Shown here: positions 51,349-63,717 of the stretch, piece by piece | Layout of the letters: each line of letters starts with the position of its first letter | Numbering within the stretch: position 1 is the stretch's first letter | Origin: Paralithodes platypus | Taxonomy: Eukaryota > Arthropoda > Malacostraca > Decapoda > Lithodidae | DNA length: 64,000 nt | NCBI GenBank assembly: GCA_032716605.1 | Contig: CM064572.1 | Location: forward strand, 38,784,915-38,848,914 | Direction of reading: 5' to 3' | Position numbers and translations under genes: made by a program | The notes under the pieces: model-generated | What the model was told of the DNA's origin: nothing | Databases searched by the model: none | The model's input: the letters and a program-made list of their open reading frames with translations, nothing else

Positions 51349-52091
51349 TTCGAGGGTGCGAAGCAGCAGCTAGGAGTGAGTCGGGTGCAAAGGATCGTAC
51401 CCCTCCCCCTCCTAAGAATTTTGATACACATAAATACACAAAACCATCTAGCACTGACAATAAAACTGAACATAAACCAAATACCGTCCCGTATAAGAAG
51501 TCTAATGGTACCTCCCACTCCCAAGGGAAACCAAAGAGTAAAGAGTGCTTTGCATGTCACAAGGAGGGTCACTTTGCAAATGCTTGTCCGAACAAGCCAC
51601 CAAACAAGGTTGTGTCATTGGTCCGCAGCATAGGGGTGTCGCCTATATCTTCTGAGTTTGCCAAGGGTAGTTCGTCAGAGGTTAGGACACAGCCTGTGTT
51701 CAAGAGTCCGGAAGGCTCGAACCCTGTCCGCGACGTCTTTGGGGGTCATAGAGGGCATGGTTTTGTGAGGTGGGCTGGCGAAAGGCGAGGAGTTAAGCTA
51801 TTGCGTGATACTGGGGCTTCTCAGACCTTGTTAAGGAACTTTACTGGTAGACTGATTAACGCTGCTCGGGTGGTGGTAGTTCAGGGGATCAATGCTACGA
51901 AGTCCTACCCGCTGGTGCGGATGGAGCTGGAGGTAGGTGGTGTGGCGAAGGAGCTGGATGTCGGAATTGTGGAGAACTTGCCTGTTGGGGGCGTCGACCT
52001 ACTCCTCGGCAACGACTTTGCGGTGCCTGCTTCTAAGGTTTCACCCTTGGTCGTTGCCGAGAAGGCGGCCGACGTTAGTAGGGAGGAATAG
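51255..52091 (+). pseudogene. Gmr1-like Gag end, zinc knuckle and aspartic protease, copy 2
   Basis: From about 51285 the frame gives the last SCAN-like helix (EKNPRTLQEAAEMADL), a linker, the CCHC knuckle CFACHKEGHFANAC (51547-51588), and the protease with LLRDTGASQTLL and GVDLLLGNDFA. All active-site residues are present. It ends at a TAG (52089-52091) in the sequence VSREE-stop-EWVEK where copy 1 has Gln (CAG), so this is a C-to-T nonsense change. Integrase continues in the same phase, showing gag-pol was one long frame. Confidence 0.85.
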
Positions 52092-52121
52092 GAGTGGGTT
52101 GAGAAGTGTAGCGTACAAACC

Positions 52122-53534
52122 ATGGCGTGTGTTGTGACGCGTTCTCAGACATCCGGAGCCTTGCAGCCACCACCTCAGTCTATCAAACCGCGGAGGAAAG
52201 GTCACAAGAAAACGGGAAGTGTTGGTCAATTGGAGAGTTTTGAGCCGGCAGTGTTTCTTGGTGACTCATTATTGGCACCTATGTTAGAGTCTGGAGAGGC
52301 CCCGGGGCCTGTCACCGCTAGTGCAGGTGCAGGGCAGGAAGAGACTCTGCGACAGCTTCGTTATGCGCAGCGTGAGGAAAGGATGGCTCAGCGGGACATT
52401 GGAGGTGGAAATAAATTATTTAAGATGAACTTGGATAGTCTCGCACCTGCTGATATATGTTCCTTGCAGCTGGAAGATCCTGAAGTCAGGGCGTGTGGTA
52501 ATGGTGCTATCGAACTGGAGAGCGATGGGGATGCGCAGCCTGGTGATTTTTTCTTGTCCGAGGGGATCTTGTATCGGAGACATCAGGATCCCAAGAAAAA
52601 GTGGGATGGCGGGTCAGGATTAGTGGACCAGTTAGTAGTACCGAGGGTGTGCCGTGAGAGCTTATTGAGATTAGCTCATGATGTGCCTTTGGCAGGGCAC
52701 CTGGGGGCACGTAAGACGGAGGCAGCTCTGAGCAAGCTTTTCTGGTGGCCTGGGTTAAAGGCGAGTGTCGTGTCATGGGTGTCACAGTGTCACACTTGTC
52801 AAGTTGTTGGGAAACCCAATCAGGTCATCCCGAGAGCCCCGTTACAACCCATCCCTGTCATTGAGCCGCCCTTCAGCAAAGTAGTTATCGATATGGTTGG
52901 CCCATTGCCCCCCACTAGTGCCGGCAATACATTTTTACTAACGGTAATGGATGTAGCAACACGGTATCCAGATGCTTACCCCATGCGCAACGGGATGGCT
53001 AAGACTGTTGTCAAAAACCTACTTGTCTATTTCTCTCGTTATGGCTACCCTCAGGAGATCCAGTCTGAGCAGGGATCCAATTTTACTTCTGCTCTGTTTA
53101 AGCAGACCATGCAGCAACATGGGATAGTGTCTGTGATGTCATCTGCCTATCATCCCGAGAGTCAGGGAGTTTTGGAAAGGTGGCACTCGACTCTCAAGAG
53201 TATGTTGCGGTGTTATTGCATGGAAAATGGGAAGGACTGGGATCTAGGTCTCCCATACGTTTTATTTGCTGCGAGAGAAGTACCTGGGGAGAGCTTGGGA
53301 TTTAGCCCGAACGAGTTGGTTTTTGGACACAGGGTCAGGGGGCACCTCCACATAGTCAAGGAGATCTGGGAGGGAGTCACAAAGCCATTCTCGCTTCTAA
53401 AGTATGTAGTTGATAGCCGTGAGAGAATTCTAAAGAGCTTGGAGGTAGCAGGTCGGAACCTTAAGAGTTCACAAGCTCAGGTGAAGGACAGATACGACCA
53501 GAAGGTGAAGCTGAGGGAGTTTGAAGTAGATTAG
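52122..53534 (+). pseudogene. Gmr1-like integrase, copy 2
   Basis: Zinc domain HDVPLAGHLGARKT...CHTCQ and a DDE core. The first Asp is in VIDMVGPLPPT and the Glu in SQGVLERWHS, but the second Asp is replaced by Glu (codon 53067-53069, QSEQGSNFTS; copy 1 has QSDQGSNF). That residue binds the catalytic metal, so strand transfer is probably lost. The frame ends at TAG 53532-53534 where copy 1 has Gln. Integrase C-terminal text resumes just after in the same phase at 53535. The 52122 Met is not a native start: the frame continues from protease. Confidence 0.88.
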
Positions 53535-53558
53535 GAGGTACTGATACTACTGCCTCTG

Positions 53559-54251
53559 GTGGGACACCCCTTGTCTGCCAAGTATTCTGGTCCGCATCGG
53601 GTTGTAAGGAAGGTTTCTGATATCGACTATTTAGTAGCTACTCCTGATCGTAAGAACAAGAACCAACTTTGCCATGTAAATCTGATGAAAGAGTATGTGA
53701 GGCGCCCCTCCGAGCCTCTCACTGTCCCGGTGTTGATCTGCAGCGATCATGGTGGAGAAGGAGGAAGGGACAGTCAAGCTGCGGGGGAGGATAATTGGGA
53801 TTGTCATGTTTCCGCGGATCAGTGGGCGGGGAATTCTAGACAAGTGGCTCACGAGTTGATATTGCACCTGCCTGAGCAACAGCGTGTAGCTGTGCAGCAC
53901 TTGTTTGATTCAAACCCAGCTGTTTTCGCGGAGCATCCTGGCCTCACTACTCAAGCGGTGCACGATGTCGATGTTGGGGACCACCCGCCCTTTAAATCAG
54001 TGCCATACCGTGTTCCCCCTATTAAATTACCAGCACTTAGGGAAGAGCTGGATTATATGCTGAAACGTGGGCTGATTTCTGAGGGTACAGTAAGGTGGAC
54101 TTCCCTCGTCACACTGCAGCCCAAACCAGATGGCAAGGTGTGGTTTTGTATAGATTTCCGCAGGTTGAATGGTTTAACCCCTACAAATGCCTACCCTCTC
54201 CCTCGCGTGGACGACAGTGTGGATAAGATACGAAAAGCCTCACTAAGATAG
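53559..54251 (+). pseudogene. Integrase C-terminus and RT N-terminal half, copy 2
   Basis: Residues 1-60 close the integrase (GPHRVVRKVSDIDYLVATP, NQLCHVNLMKEYV). A linker follows, then the RT fingers (PPFKSVPYRVPPIKLPALR, WTSLVTLQPKPDGKVWF, DFRRLNGLTPTNAYPLPRVD). Near 54235-54245 a small deletion shifts phase just before motif A, giving a stop at 54251. Compared with copy 1, the direct junction of integrase tail to RT confirms the reversed domain order. Confidence 0.85.
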
Positions 54252-54274
54252 ACCTTGCTAAGGGTTATTGGCAA

Positions 54275-55246
54275 GTGCCCTTGTCTGAGCGAGCGCGAGA
54301 GGTGTGTGGGTTTGTGGTGGACGGTGCCACATATCGTTGCCATGTTATGCCATACGGGCTGAAAAATACCCCTGCAACGTTTCAGAAATTAATGAACGAC
54401 ATTGTAGCCGACATTCCCAACTGTACGGTGTACCTAGATGATGTCATAATATACGACGATGATTTTAACAGTCACTGTGCTCACATCGGACAGCTTTTTA
54501 ATAAACTGAATGAAGCAGGTTTGGTGGTAAACCTGGGTAAGTGCGATTTTGTCAAAGCCACAGTTTTGTACCTGGGGTTCGAGGTGGGGATGGGTCAGGT
54601 GTGCCCTCCACAGACAAAGATCAAAGCCATCGATCAGTTTCCCCAGCCTTCGACTAAGAAACAAATCATGCGGTTTCTAGGTATGATAGGCTATTATCGT
54701 CGCTTCATCAAAGGCTATTCGACTGTACTTGCACCTTTAACTGACTTATTAGCTAAGGACAAGAAGTTCTGGTGGTCTCATGAGTGTGCAGAGGCGTTTT
54801 CCTTGGTGAAACACCTGTTATGTACCCACCCCATACTCAGGGCCCTGGACTTCAGCAGACCTTTTCAGCTGGCGACTGATGCCAGTGGTGTAGGGGCTGG
54901 GGCTGTCTTGTTACAGACAGATGATGAAGGTATCGAACATCCAGTGAGTTTTTACAGTAAAAAATTCAATAGTGCACAAAGGAATTACTCTGTAATTGAA
55001 AAAGAACTCCTGGCGATAGTGCTGGCACTCAGGCACTTCGATGTATATGTTCCTGCTTTCGGACCAGTCGTAGTGGTTTTTACCGATCATCACCCTCTGA
55101 AATTCTTGAATCAGTTTCATAACCGGAATATGAGGCTGACCAGGTGGTCACTCATGCTACAGGACTATAATCTGGACATACGCCATATTGCCGGTTCTGA
55201 TAACATGACAGCGGATTGTCTATCAAGGGTGGATGATGTTGGTTAG
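54275..55246 (+). pseudogene. RT C-terminal half and RNase H, copy 2
   Basis: The phase resumes at motif A (about 54248, TKIDLAKGYWQVPLS) and is open to the stop at 55246. RT motifs YGLKNTPATFQKLMND and YLDDVIIYD (catalytic Asp pair intact), thumb FLGMIGYYRRFIKGYS, then RNase H with LATDASGVGAGAV, VIEKELLAIVLALRHF, VFTDHHPLKFLNQF and DNMTADCLSRVDD. All acidic catalytic residues are present, so this segment is conserved despite the lesions upstream. It ends about 320 bases before the 3' LTR, with no env frame. Confidence 0.88.
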
Positions 55247-55556
55247 ACTGTTACAGGATTGAGGGTTGAGTGTGGAGGAAAATAGGCTGTCACTGTAGTT
55301 CAGCCGAAAAAAACAAATTAAAAAAGCAAAAACCTTATAAAAACTCTTTATTTTTATAACGTGTAGAATTTTGTATAAGATGTTGTAGCAGTATCTAAGT
55401 TGAATGTTTTCGCTTATTGTCGCTAAGTTAGTTGAACTTGCTCGGTGGAGCGCAACAGTCTTTATTTTTTTTATATATAGTGCCTTGTGTCGCAACAGTG
55501 TGTGGTACTATGAGAAGCTTTCTGTTAGATATGAAGAACTTAGTCAAGGGTCTTAT

Positions 55557-55569
55557 ATCTTGGGGGAGG
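55557..55569 (+). promoter_or_regulatory. Polypurine tract, Gmr1-like copy 2
   Basis: 'atcttgggggagg' directly precedes the 3' LTR. It matches the copy 1 tract. Confidence 0.75.
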
Positions 55570-57432
55570 TGTGACGCTTCTGCATAGTAGCCACGTGCGG
55601 GCATGCGCGCGCGTCGGCTGCCCAGCCGTTTAGAAACCGGCTGGCGGCAGCCGGCCGGCCGGCTTTTCCTTAGTATATATCCTACGACAATGTAACTAAT
55701 GTCTGGGATATTCTTATGTTGTTTCACAGCTTGAAGCTGCCCTTATTCTTAACCAACACATCTTAATATATTTTATTCTCGATAGTTGATTGTTTCATTA
55801 TAATATATAAGATGTAAGTCTAGTGAGAGTGGGAGGAGACGAGCGGGAGAGTCCAGCTTGGGACGAGCCTGATGTTGCCACGTGCATTTGATAGCAACGT
55901 TAGGCTTAGTTTCGACTCACGCAAGGGATAGAGGATTTTGACCCGGCAACTGTGTTGAGTGTTGCCAAGCATGGGATGTATTTCGCATGCCTAGGGTGGG
56001 GTCCAGACAGATTCAAGACTCAGAGCTCACCTCACTGTCGTACCCTTTGGACCCCCTTGATATCTATCCCTCTCAACCCCACTTAGAAACTTTCTCTCTT
56101 ACTTTGTATACCTTCCTTCCACTACTTCACCAATCTATTTAATTATCCCATCCCCTTGATAGACCTTATATCTATTATTGTATTAACGACGAGCTCTCAG
56201 ATAACTAGATAGGATTTTGGGCCTTATGCAGAGACGTAATTGTTAATGAGACCTAGGAAACTTTTTTGTTGTCTCATATTTGGTGGTTTCATGCTTGCTA
56301 GTGTGTTCTTGTGTCAGGTTAGCAGGGGCTAGACTAGAGGGGAGGCTTTTTGCGATCCTTTAAGTAAAGCCTGCTGGTGCGAGTCCTGTGGACCCGCACG
56401 ACTTTACTAGGATACCCGTGGGAGTCTGGCGGCATTTTCTTGTCTGTGTCCCTGTGTGTCTAGTGTTGTGTTGTGTGAGGGCCCTTGCCTAGTCCACTCA
56501 GCACTGAGCTAGCACGTCTTGCTTTTGTTTTAGGGTCGCCAGGAAAGAGTCAGATACTTGCGATCTGAGTCTCTCAAGAGAGCACCCTTTCAATTAGAGT
56601 AATTTGGCGCACAGACTTGGGAACGTCCCTAGGCTAGAGCAGGTGGCTCAGCCCGGGTATCCGAAGCCTATATCCTTCCGGCTAGACCTCTGCCACCTGG
56701 CAGATTAACAGCTAGTGGTTTATTATTTCTGTATGCTTTTTATTGTGCCACAGTTTACCGTTTTTGTGAGCATTGTGAGTCAGGGTGTGGCTTAGAGACT
56801 CTGTCCGAGCAGGCTTGCCTGACTAAGAGTGAGAAGCACACCTGTATTTGGTTATGTTGCGAGTTGCTACCTTTATTTAATTATACCTATGCCATTATAC
56901 ACTGTATGGCCTATCACTAGTATTTATTCCTGCTTATGAGTTAAGAGTTCTCTAAATCCGTAACGTACTTTCTTTGCTAAGCATCAGATCCTACAGTAGC
57001 CGCATGCAGTTTAGAAACCCGCATCTTGTCTACTGGTACGATGTTTTGAGGACTGTTTGCTTTCACCTTCTTTCACGCAGGGGTGATTAGTTGTATTAAT
57101 TAACGTAACGTTAAATGTACTTTCTTCTAGTTTGTTAATAAATTGTTTCTGCAATTTAATTCCGTTATCTATCTTTTCCTTGAAGCTTTAAGTCAACTTA
57201 ATTGTGTGATCTTTTATATAGCCTGCTTGACTATCAGCAGTCTATAGTGCGTGCACCCTGTAACCGAGTCATAGGATACCTCGTTGTCCAGGCAGGTTTC
57301 TTGACGGTTTAGGGTGGTTTGTTGCCTGGGTTTATAGATAAGGGTTGGATCTAGCGTTTTCCGTTGTTGCTTGTTGCCGCATACCTAGTCCAATAGAAAG
57401 AGCCCAGTGTTTATATATCCCAGGACGTAACA
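55570..57432 (+). repeat. 3' LTR of Gmr1-like copy 2
   Basis: 1863 bp, near-identical to 48065-49926, with the same GC palindrome near its start. Confidence 0.92.
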
Positions 57433-57444
57433 CTATCTATCTAT

Positions 57445-57488
<44 letters not shown>

Positions 57489-57604
57489 TTGAGTCTAGTC
57501 TATCAAGCTGTTATCTGTAATTGTCTGCGCTCGTGTAAAGCTCTACCCGAGGATGTCTATAGTGCTTTACTCATATTTATTTATGTATTTATCTATCTAT
57601 ATAG

Positions 57605-57689
<85 letters not shown>

Positions 57690-57695
57690 TATATA

Positions 57696-57744
<49 letters not shown>

Positions 57745-57770
57745 TATATTCTAATATATCACGCTGTTAT
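57433..57770. repeat. (CTAT)n, one tandem-repeat unit, (TA)n
   Basis: (CTAT)n to about 57488, then the unit at 57495-57570 that belongs with the array at 47403, then (TA)n at about 57608-57740 and a partial unit at about 57745-57775. Confidence 0.85.
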
Positions 57771-57775
57771 CTGTC

Positions 57776-58225
57776 AGACCAGAACAGAACATAACAAACC
57801 AGATCGGAACATACAATAACAGACCAAAACAGAACAGAAACTAAGACACGATCAAATCATACAAGAAACAAAAATCTGATAAAACAAAAATATCGGACAA
57901 GCCAGGGTACAATTTATGCAAGGGGGGGGGGGGGCTTGAGAGTAAGAGAGGCCTTAAAACACAATGAACCTCGCTAAGAGAATAATTGGGCATGATACAG
58001 CCTATTACAACGGGAACACTAACACCTTTTCTGGGCCACGGGGTCTTTCCGGTTTGTCTACCTTTTATTCCTATCTTTGTACATTTGTACAGACAAGTTA
58101 CAATCACATAATCGTATTTGTAAGTTACGATGTTGTAATCATGCTAATTCTATATTACAAAATATACAATTCGACAATTAGTCAAAATATTACAATGATA
58201 TCTGTGAATCTGAAGTATAGAAAAG

Positions 58226-58309
<84 letters not shown>

Positions 58310-58805
58310 GTCACTTTTACTCCTCGCTATTGGTTCTTGCTGTATGTATTTTTTTTTCAGTAAAATATATAAGGGGTACTTTCTAATAGTCATATTTTTA
58401 TGTCTACCAAATTTCAGGCAAGTATATTTACAAATACGGCGTCAATTTACAAAAGTGTTACCTCCCAAGACTGCAAGGATGGTATGAAATGATCCTATCC
58501 ACATTTCAGCTCAGTATCTCCATAAATATAGCGAACAGACACATAATATTTATCCTCTATTATGCAGTTCATTTATCACGTACAATTTACCAGGGACCTG
58601 TCTATGGCTCATGGATATATGGCTGCTTAAGTCCAATTCAGCATATTAACAGTAATGGGGAGACCATATTTGTTTATTATACATAGGCTACAGGAAAGTA
58701 AGAGTTTCAGGGTAGGGTATGCAGTGTTGTAAATCAAGGGCCATGAGAAGTTTGATTGGTCATGTGTATCTAAATAGATGATTGTATGTGTGAGTGTGTG
58801 TGTGT
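57776..58805. other. No gene seen; microsatellites
   Basis: Starts with an 'accagaacagaacata'-type short repeat, a G run at 57921-57933, and (TA)n at about 58229-58305. The rest is AT-rich with no domain. The right edge is GT-rich and is the target of the solo LTR. Confidence 0.6.
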
Positions 58806-60613
58806 TGTGACGCCTGCAGCTCAGCAGAATGCCACGTGGGCTCAGCCGCTCGCTAGCACTCCCCGGGGCAAGGTATTTGGCTACAGTCTATCTACAATGT
58901 TGTTCTTTCTTTCATAGTGTTCGTGTTGTTACAGACAGTCCCGTGGAGGTCTTTATTTTCGTCTGTGACAACGGGAAGCATTTTATATCATGAGTTGAAC
59001 ATAGGATGCATTGTATATAGTTAAGGAGAGAGAATAATATAGGCAGTGGGGTGGTAGTGTGTGCGTGCGTATATATGTGCTGCCTCCCCCCTCGCTTTGT
59101 AGACTCGCGCGCATGCCGTCTCACGCCTCTTGATTGGCTGGTGGTTCCTGGCACCTTCTGCAGCCCTGCTGCCTGGTGACGTAGGAGCCTGTGATTGGCT
59201 GACCACCATGCCTTTGTGTGTGATCCTGGAGGGGTCCCGAAGAGTTCCTTCCTCAGAGCTTGCCTGACACGCGTATCACCTACATCCTTTGCAATTCTGT
59301 CCCCCCATGGCCCATACTCGCTACTTTGCATACTATCTCTCTCTCTCGACTTCTCCTTTCTCATTCTCTAATCTTTATTAAACTCAACATCCCTTCTGGT
59401 TTCAGCATAGATGTTCACCGTCGACCAGTCGTATTGTACGCGAAGCTCCCAGATATTTCCATGTATTAGGTTAAGGAGGTATTATGCTTTATTGAGGTTT
59501 AGAGAGACGACTTTTCCGTATGTGTCCTCTCTCGGGAAGGTTGTAGACCGGTATATGTCTCCCTTGCAAGGTGTTGAGTGATTCTGCTTGGTTATCTAGA
59601 GCTAGACTAGGGGTAAGGTTACTGTGTCGTTGTCTCCGATGTGTGCAGTGTTAGCTAAGCTCTGCACCACATCGACAGGTACTGTGGGAGCCTAAGTTGT
59701 CTTCGGGTTGGTTTACTTTGCGAGCACAGCACTGTGGTGTGAGAGGGCCATAGCCTATCCCTCACAACATAGTGCTGCCTCTTTGTGTTGACTTCTGAGG
59801 GATCGCCAGGATAGAGCTAGGTACTAGAGACCTAGATTTATCAAGAGAGCATCCCCGTCATATAACGTAATCTTCATTATACCACCCTCGGACAACGTTA
59901 GGCTACGAGCCGCATGCTCGCCCATTGTTGCCCTGCCTTGATACCCCAGCTAGACTTTATTAACTGAGCAGACACTGGTTAGAGATAAGCCCCATTATTA
60001 TATGTATGCAGCATTATTATTCACTGCACTTTTGGGCCGAGGTTGTTGTTGAGTTGCACAACCCGAGTAGGCTGTTGCGTTGTGTCACGAAGCATTTCTT
60101 TAGTTGTCGAGCATTACTACCTTTGCGCAGTCTTTATTATTCGCCTGCCTATTATTACTATATGTCCTAGCATTTAATGTGACCCATATTCTGCATTATA
60201 ATTGTTCAAGATTCTTTACGAACATCTTCCCAGCATTAGACTTATTTCAGAAGTTTCCAGTTGATGTTGCAGGACTAGCATTGCACTTTCTTTAATACAG
60301 GAGTGCCAGTTATTTGAGTATCTACCGTAACGTTAATTAATCACGTTAACTATCTTTTCTTTGTGTAACATAATCGAGTAATCTTTTACTGTTTGAGAAT
60401 AGGCTGTTTCATTGAGCGTCAGCCTAGTGTGTGTGCACCAGTTACCGAGTCATAGGATACCTCGTTGTCCAGGCACGACTCAGGGCGGTAATGGTGTTTT
60501 GTTGTCCAGTGTTTAAGGCAGGGGTTGGATCTAGTGTTACTGTTGTTGCTTTTTTGCCATTATCTAGTCCAATGTTGAAGAGCCCTGTGTCTTTGAGAAC
60601 CTGGATCGTAACA
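58806..60613 (+). mobile_element. Solo LTR of a Gmr1-like element
   Basis: 1808 bp, 'tgtgacgcctgc' to 'ggatcgtaaca', flanked by 'gtgt' (58802-58805 and 60614-60617) inside a GT repeat. It shares blocks such as 'accgagtcataggatacctcgttgtccaggca' (in two parts) and 'ggttggatctag' with the LTRs of copy 2, but is clearly a different subfamily. No internal region remains. Confidence 0.85.
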
Positions 60614-61168
60614 GTGTGTGTATGTGTGTGTGTGTGTGTAATAATAAAAATAATAATAATTATTATTATTGTCGGTTTATCGTTCACTTGCAGCCGTGAG
60701 GCTGAAATCTACAGATGTTTTCTTAACCTAGGTATAGTACAACCGTAACTACAAGGTCACGTACGTGCGACCTTTGGCGACAGTGAGGTGCCGATTTCCC
60801 ACCATAGTACATACGCAGATGTACTGGTGAGAAGTATGTGTAGGGTAACCCAGGCTGATAGTTGAGTAGCTTGTCTAGGAAGGGACCACGATACAATCCG
60901 CTTCATCAGGATAGCTGATTTTTTTTCTTCAAGATTCTGGAGGATTCAAACCCTCAACCAGCTCGCGGTCAGCACATAGCGCCCTAGACCACTCGGCTAA
61001 CCCGACCTGTGTGTGTGTGTGTGTGTGTGTTTCCATGTGACCTCCCATAGTTGACAATCTAATTATTATAACCTTATTGATCTTGCCACCCAAACTCACT
61101 CTCCGCGAATAACTCAATGAAGGCCCCTTATATCAGAGATTATATACTAGGAGATGGGAAACCTGCTA
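60614..61168. other. No gene seen; GT and AAT microsatellites
   Basis: (GT)n at 60614-60639, an (AAT)n/(ATT)n palindromic stretch to 60670, and (GT)n at about 61008-61031. It includes the tRNA-like segment below. Confidence 0.6.
60933..61008 (-). repeat. tRNA-Leu-like pseudogene or SINE head
   Basis: On the - strand 'ggttagccgagtggtctagg' (A box region) and 'gggtttgaatcct' (B box) resemble a class II leucine or serine tRNA. The acceptor stem and anticodon arm are poor, so it is probably not a working tRNA. Confidence 0.45.
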
Positions 61169-61794
61169 TCTATAGATAGATACATAGATAGATATATAGA
61201 TAGATACTTAGACAGAAACACATATAGGGCCTACATGAATATATAGATAAAACGATAGATACCAGGTAGTTAAATAGATACATACATATATAAAGAATAG
61301 CCCACATTCCTCAGTATATTACATAACCTAATAATGTTCACACACACTTAAAGGGAGATGGGTCTTTTTCCTGGACACCCTTCTCCCTCATGCTTAGCCC
61401 CTTAGTTTTCAGATTTTAAGACGTTCGGTCCATTAGGCTAGTTTGGCGATAATAAGACCTTTCGCCCCTTTTCTTTGTCAATATTTAGACTTATCGTGTC
61501 ATTTAGGTGTCGATTTTTTCCTGGCGAGCAATTGCGAGCCTGTTATTTAGGAAAAACCGGCCGAAGGCCAGGAAATGTTCTTACCGAAAAATGTACAAAT
61601 ATACCTTGAAGGGAGATCCTGAGTTTGTATATTTAAGTTTGATGGAGGTCTAGGGGAGAAACTAAAAAATAATAAATACATGAATAAACTCGACCAAAAA
61701 GTAAACCATCCCCCATTAAAACATTTCCCGGGTATAAAATACACGAATAAAACACTACCATTACATAGTATTATCCTAACTCAAAAACCTAATA

Positions 61795-62770
61795 CCTTAC
61801 CTTTGGATACCTTTGGATGTGTTCGCCGCTCCTCTAGCGGCACCAAGGAGCGCGATGCCCCTCGTTATTGGTGGTGATTTGGTGCAGTAGACTGTTTGAA
61901 GCGACAGCTCGCTCCCTTGCGAGGATGGGCTCGTCTGGCACTTTTTGCAGTTCGACATCTAGGGCTCTCTTGAAGTTGTCTAACGAGATGTCCCTCATGT
62001 CTCTTACTCGCCGTGGGAGTTTGTTGAAGAGACGTGGGCCTCTGTGTGATAACCAGCCCTCTCGCAGAGAGCCCATAGCACCCCTGTTATTCATCCGGGG
62101 GATTTCGCATTCCCAGCCTCTCCTATCACTGAATTTCATGACTATCGGAGTATGTAGGTTTGGTACTAAACCCTCTGCGATTTTCCATGTGTATATTATT
62201 AGGTAACGTTCTCTTCTACGTTCCAGTGAGTACAGATTCAGTGCTCTTAAACGCTCCCAATAGTGTAGATGTTTTATCGAACTTATATGCGAAGTGAAAT
62301 TTCTTTGTACACTCTCTACGTCATTTATTTCACCTGTTTTGTATGGGGATTTTAATACGCTACAGTATTCAAGCCGCGGTAGCACTAGAGATTTGAAGAG
62401 CGTTATCATAGGCAATTCACCGCGCGTTTTAAAAGTACGCAGAATCCAACCCGTTAGACGTTTCGCAGCCGCCACATAACCTGGTTATGTACTTTGAAAC
62501 CCATATTTTCAGATATTAATACCCCAAGGTCTTTCACACTGTCTTTCCGTTCTATTATGTGGTTAGATTCTGTTAAGTAATTTGTAATTTCTTTAACACC
62601 ATTATTATCTCCGTACCGTATTAATTGGAATTTGTCCTCATTGAATTGCATGTTGTTTTCCCTGGTCCACTGGAACACTACATTCATGTCTTCCTGCAGT
62701 CGGCCCGTGTCCTCTTGTGTGTTTACTATCTTGCTTAATTTTGTGTCATCAGCAAAAGACGACACCGTAT
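61795..62770 (-). pseudogene. LINE reverse transcriptase fragment (palm to C-terminus)
   Basis: On the - strand text begins at SSFADDTKLSKIV (RT catalytic box) near 62765, continues RLQEDMNVVFQWTRENNMQF and KDLGVLISENMGFKVH, then shifts frame near 62470 to the C-terminal part (RTFKTRGELPMITLFKSLVLPRLEY, LFNKLPRRVRDM, DNFKRALDVELQKVPDEP). It ends at a stop at 61834 with a short 3' tail repeating 'atccaaaggt' twice. The type is APE-class LINE (CR1/Jockey-like). Everything before the catalytic box is missing, as in 5'-truncated copies. The open frame upstream of 62770 is flanking DNA. Confidence 0.8.
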
Positions 62771-62910
62771 TTCTATGTAAGTGGGGGAGACAAAAGGCAG
62801 AACTGCCTGTGACGAGTGCCTCCCCCAGATTTGATTTAGTGAAAAGTGACAGGGCCAAAATCAAGGGACGTTCGAGCCAAAATGCCTGGACACACGGAGG
62901 TTGAAGCAAT

Positions 62911-62951
<41 letters not shown>

Positions 62952-62952
62952 C

Positions 62953-62983
<31 letters not shown>

Positions 62984-63534
62984 TACCCAGCACCCTCCCT
63001 ACACCACAACTCAATTACTGTGGCAAGGGGAACATTAGAGAAGACATGAATAATTAACTACCATTATATTTCACTCCTTTACCTACTACATTAATGGGGA
63101 GAGCGATTATGTGGGTTTGTTATATTGTTATATTTCTATACCAATTATTAATTTCACATGCCGTATACATTTGTTTACATAATTTATTTTTGCGTCAATT
63201 TATTAATTCTACACCGTTTATTATTTCACATATTACTGTATATTGGTTTATTTATTTATGCTCCGATATTCATGTTTGTATTTTTATACCAATTAATATT
63301 TCACATACCGTATACATTTGCTTACTTAATTTTTGTTTCGACGTATTATTTCTACACCGTTTATTATTTCACATCTATATTAGTTCATTTAATTTTGCTT
63401 CGATTTTTGTAGTCCTATCCCATTTTGTTTACTCAGTTTTATATTGTTATTTACTTCTGCTTCGATTTATTATTACTATATTATTACTATGTTATTACTA
63501 TAGTATTAAACTATATCGCCAACAACACACTCTA

Positions 63535-63645
63535 CACTCAATGAGAGCTCTGTGGGAAAGCCCGATCGTGGCCATGGCCTTTCTCAGGGACTCGGGGCTG
63601 TTCGGCCAGGCAGCTTAGGGAACAACAACAACAACAACAACAACT
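63535..63645 (+). repeat. AAC-tailed repeat 3' end (copy K5)
   Basis: Copy B counterpart of 47000-47098, with about eight AAC units instead of five. Confidence 0.65.
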
Positions 63646-63648
63646 ATA

Positions 63649-63717
63649 TCGTCTTGATAGTGTAATGGTTAGAGCGTTCTGTATGTGATATCCTAGGTTC
63701 GAATCCTGGGAGAATCA
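63649..63717 (+). repeat. tRNA-like segment, copy B
   Basis: Same as 47105-47172, with a better B box ('ggttcgaatcc'). Stems still do not pair well. Confidence 0.5.

Larger units (their letters stand above)
48065..57432 (+). mobile_element. Gmr1-like Ty3/gypsy retrotransposon, copy 2
   Basis: LTRs at 48065-49926 and 55570-57432, 4-bp target duplication 'ctat' (48061-48064 and 57433-57436). Domain order is as in copy 1: Gag, zinc knuckle, protease, integrase, RT, RNase H. The LTRs look nearly identical, yet gag has two frameshifts, pol has two TAG stops and a frameshift, and the integrase catalytic Asp is Glu. This is a young but defective insertion, a different subfamily from copy 1. Confidence 0.92.
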
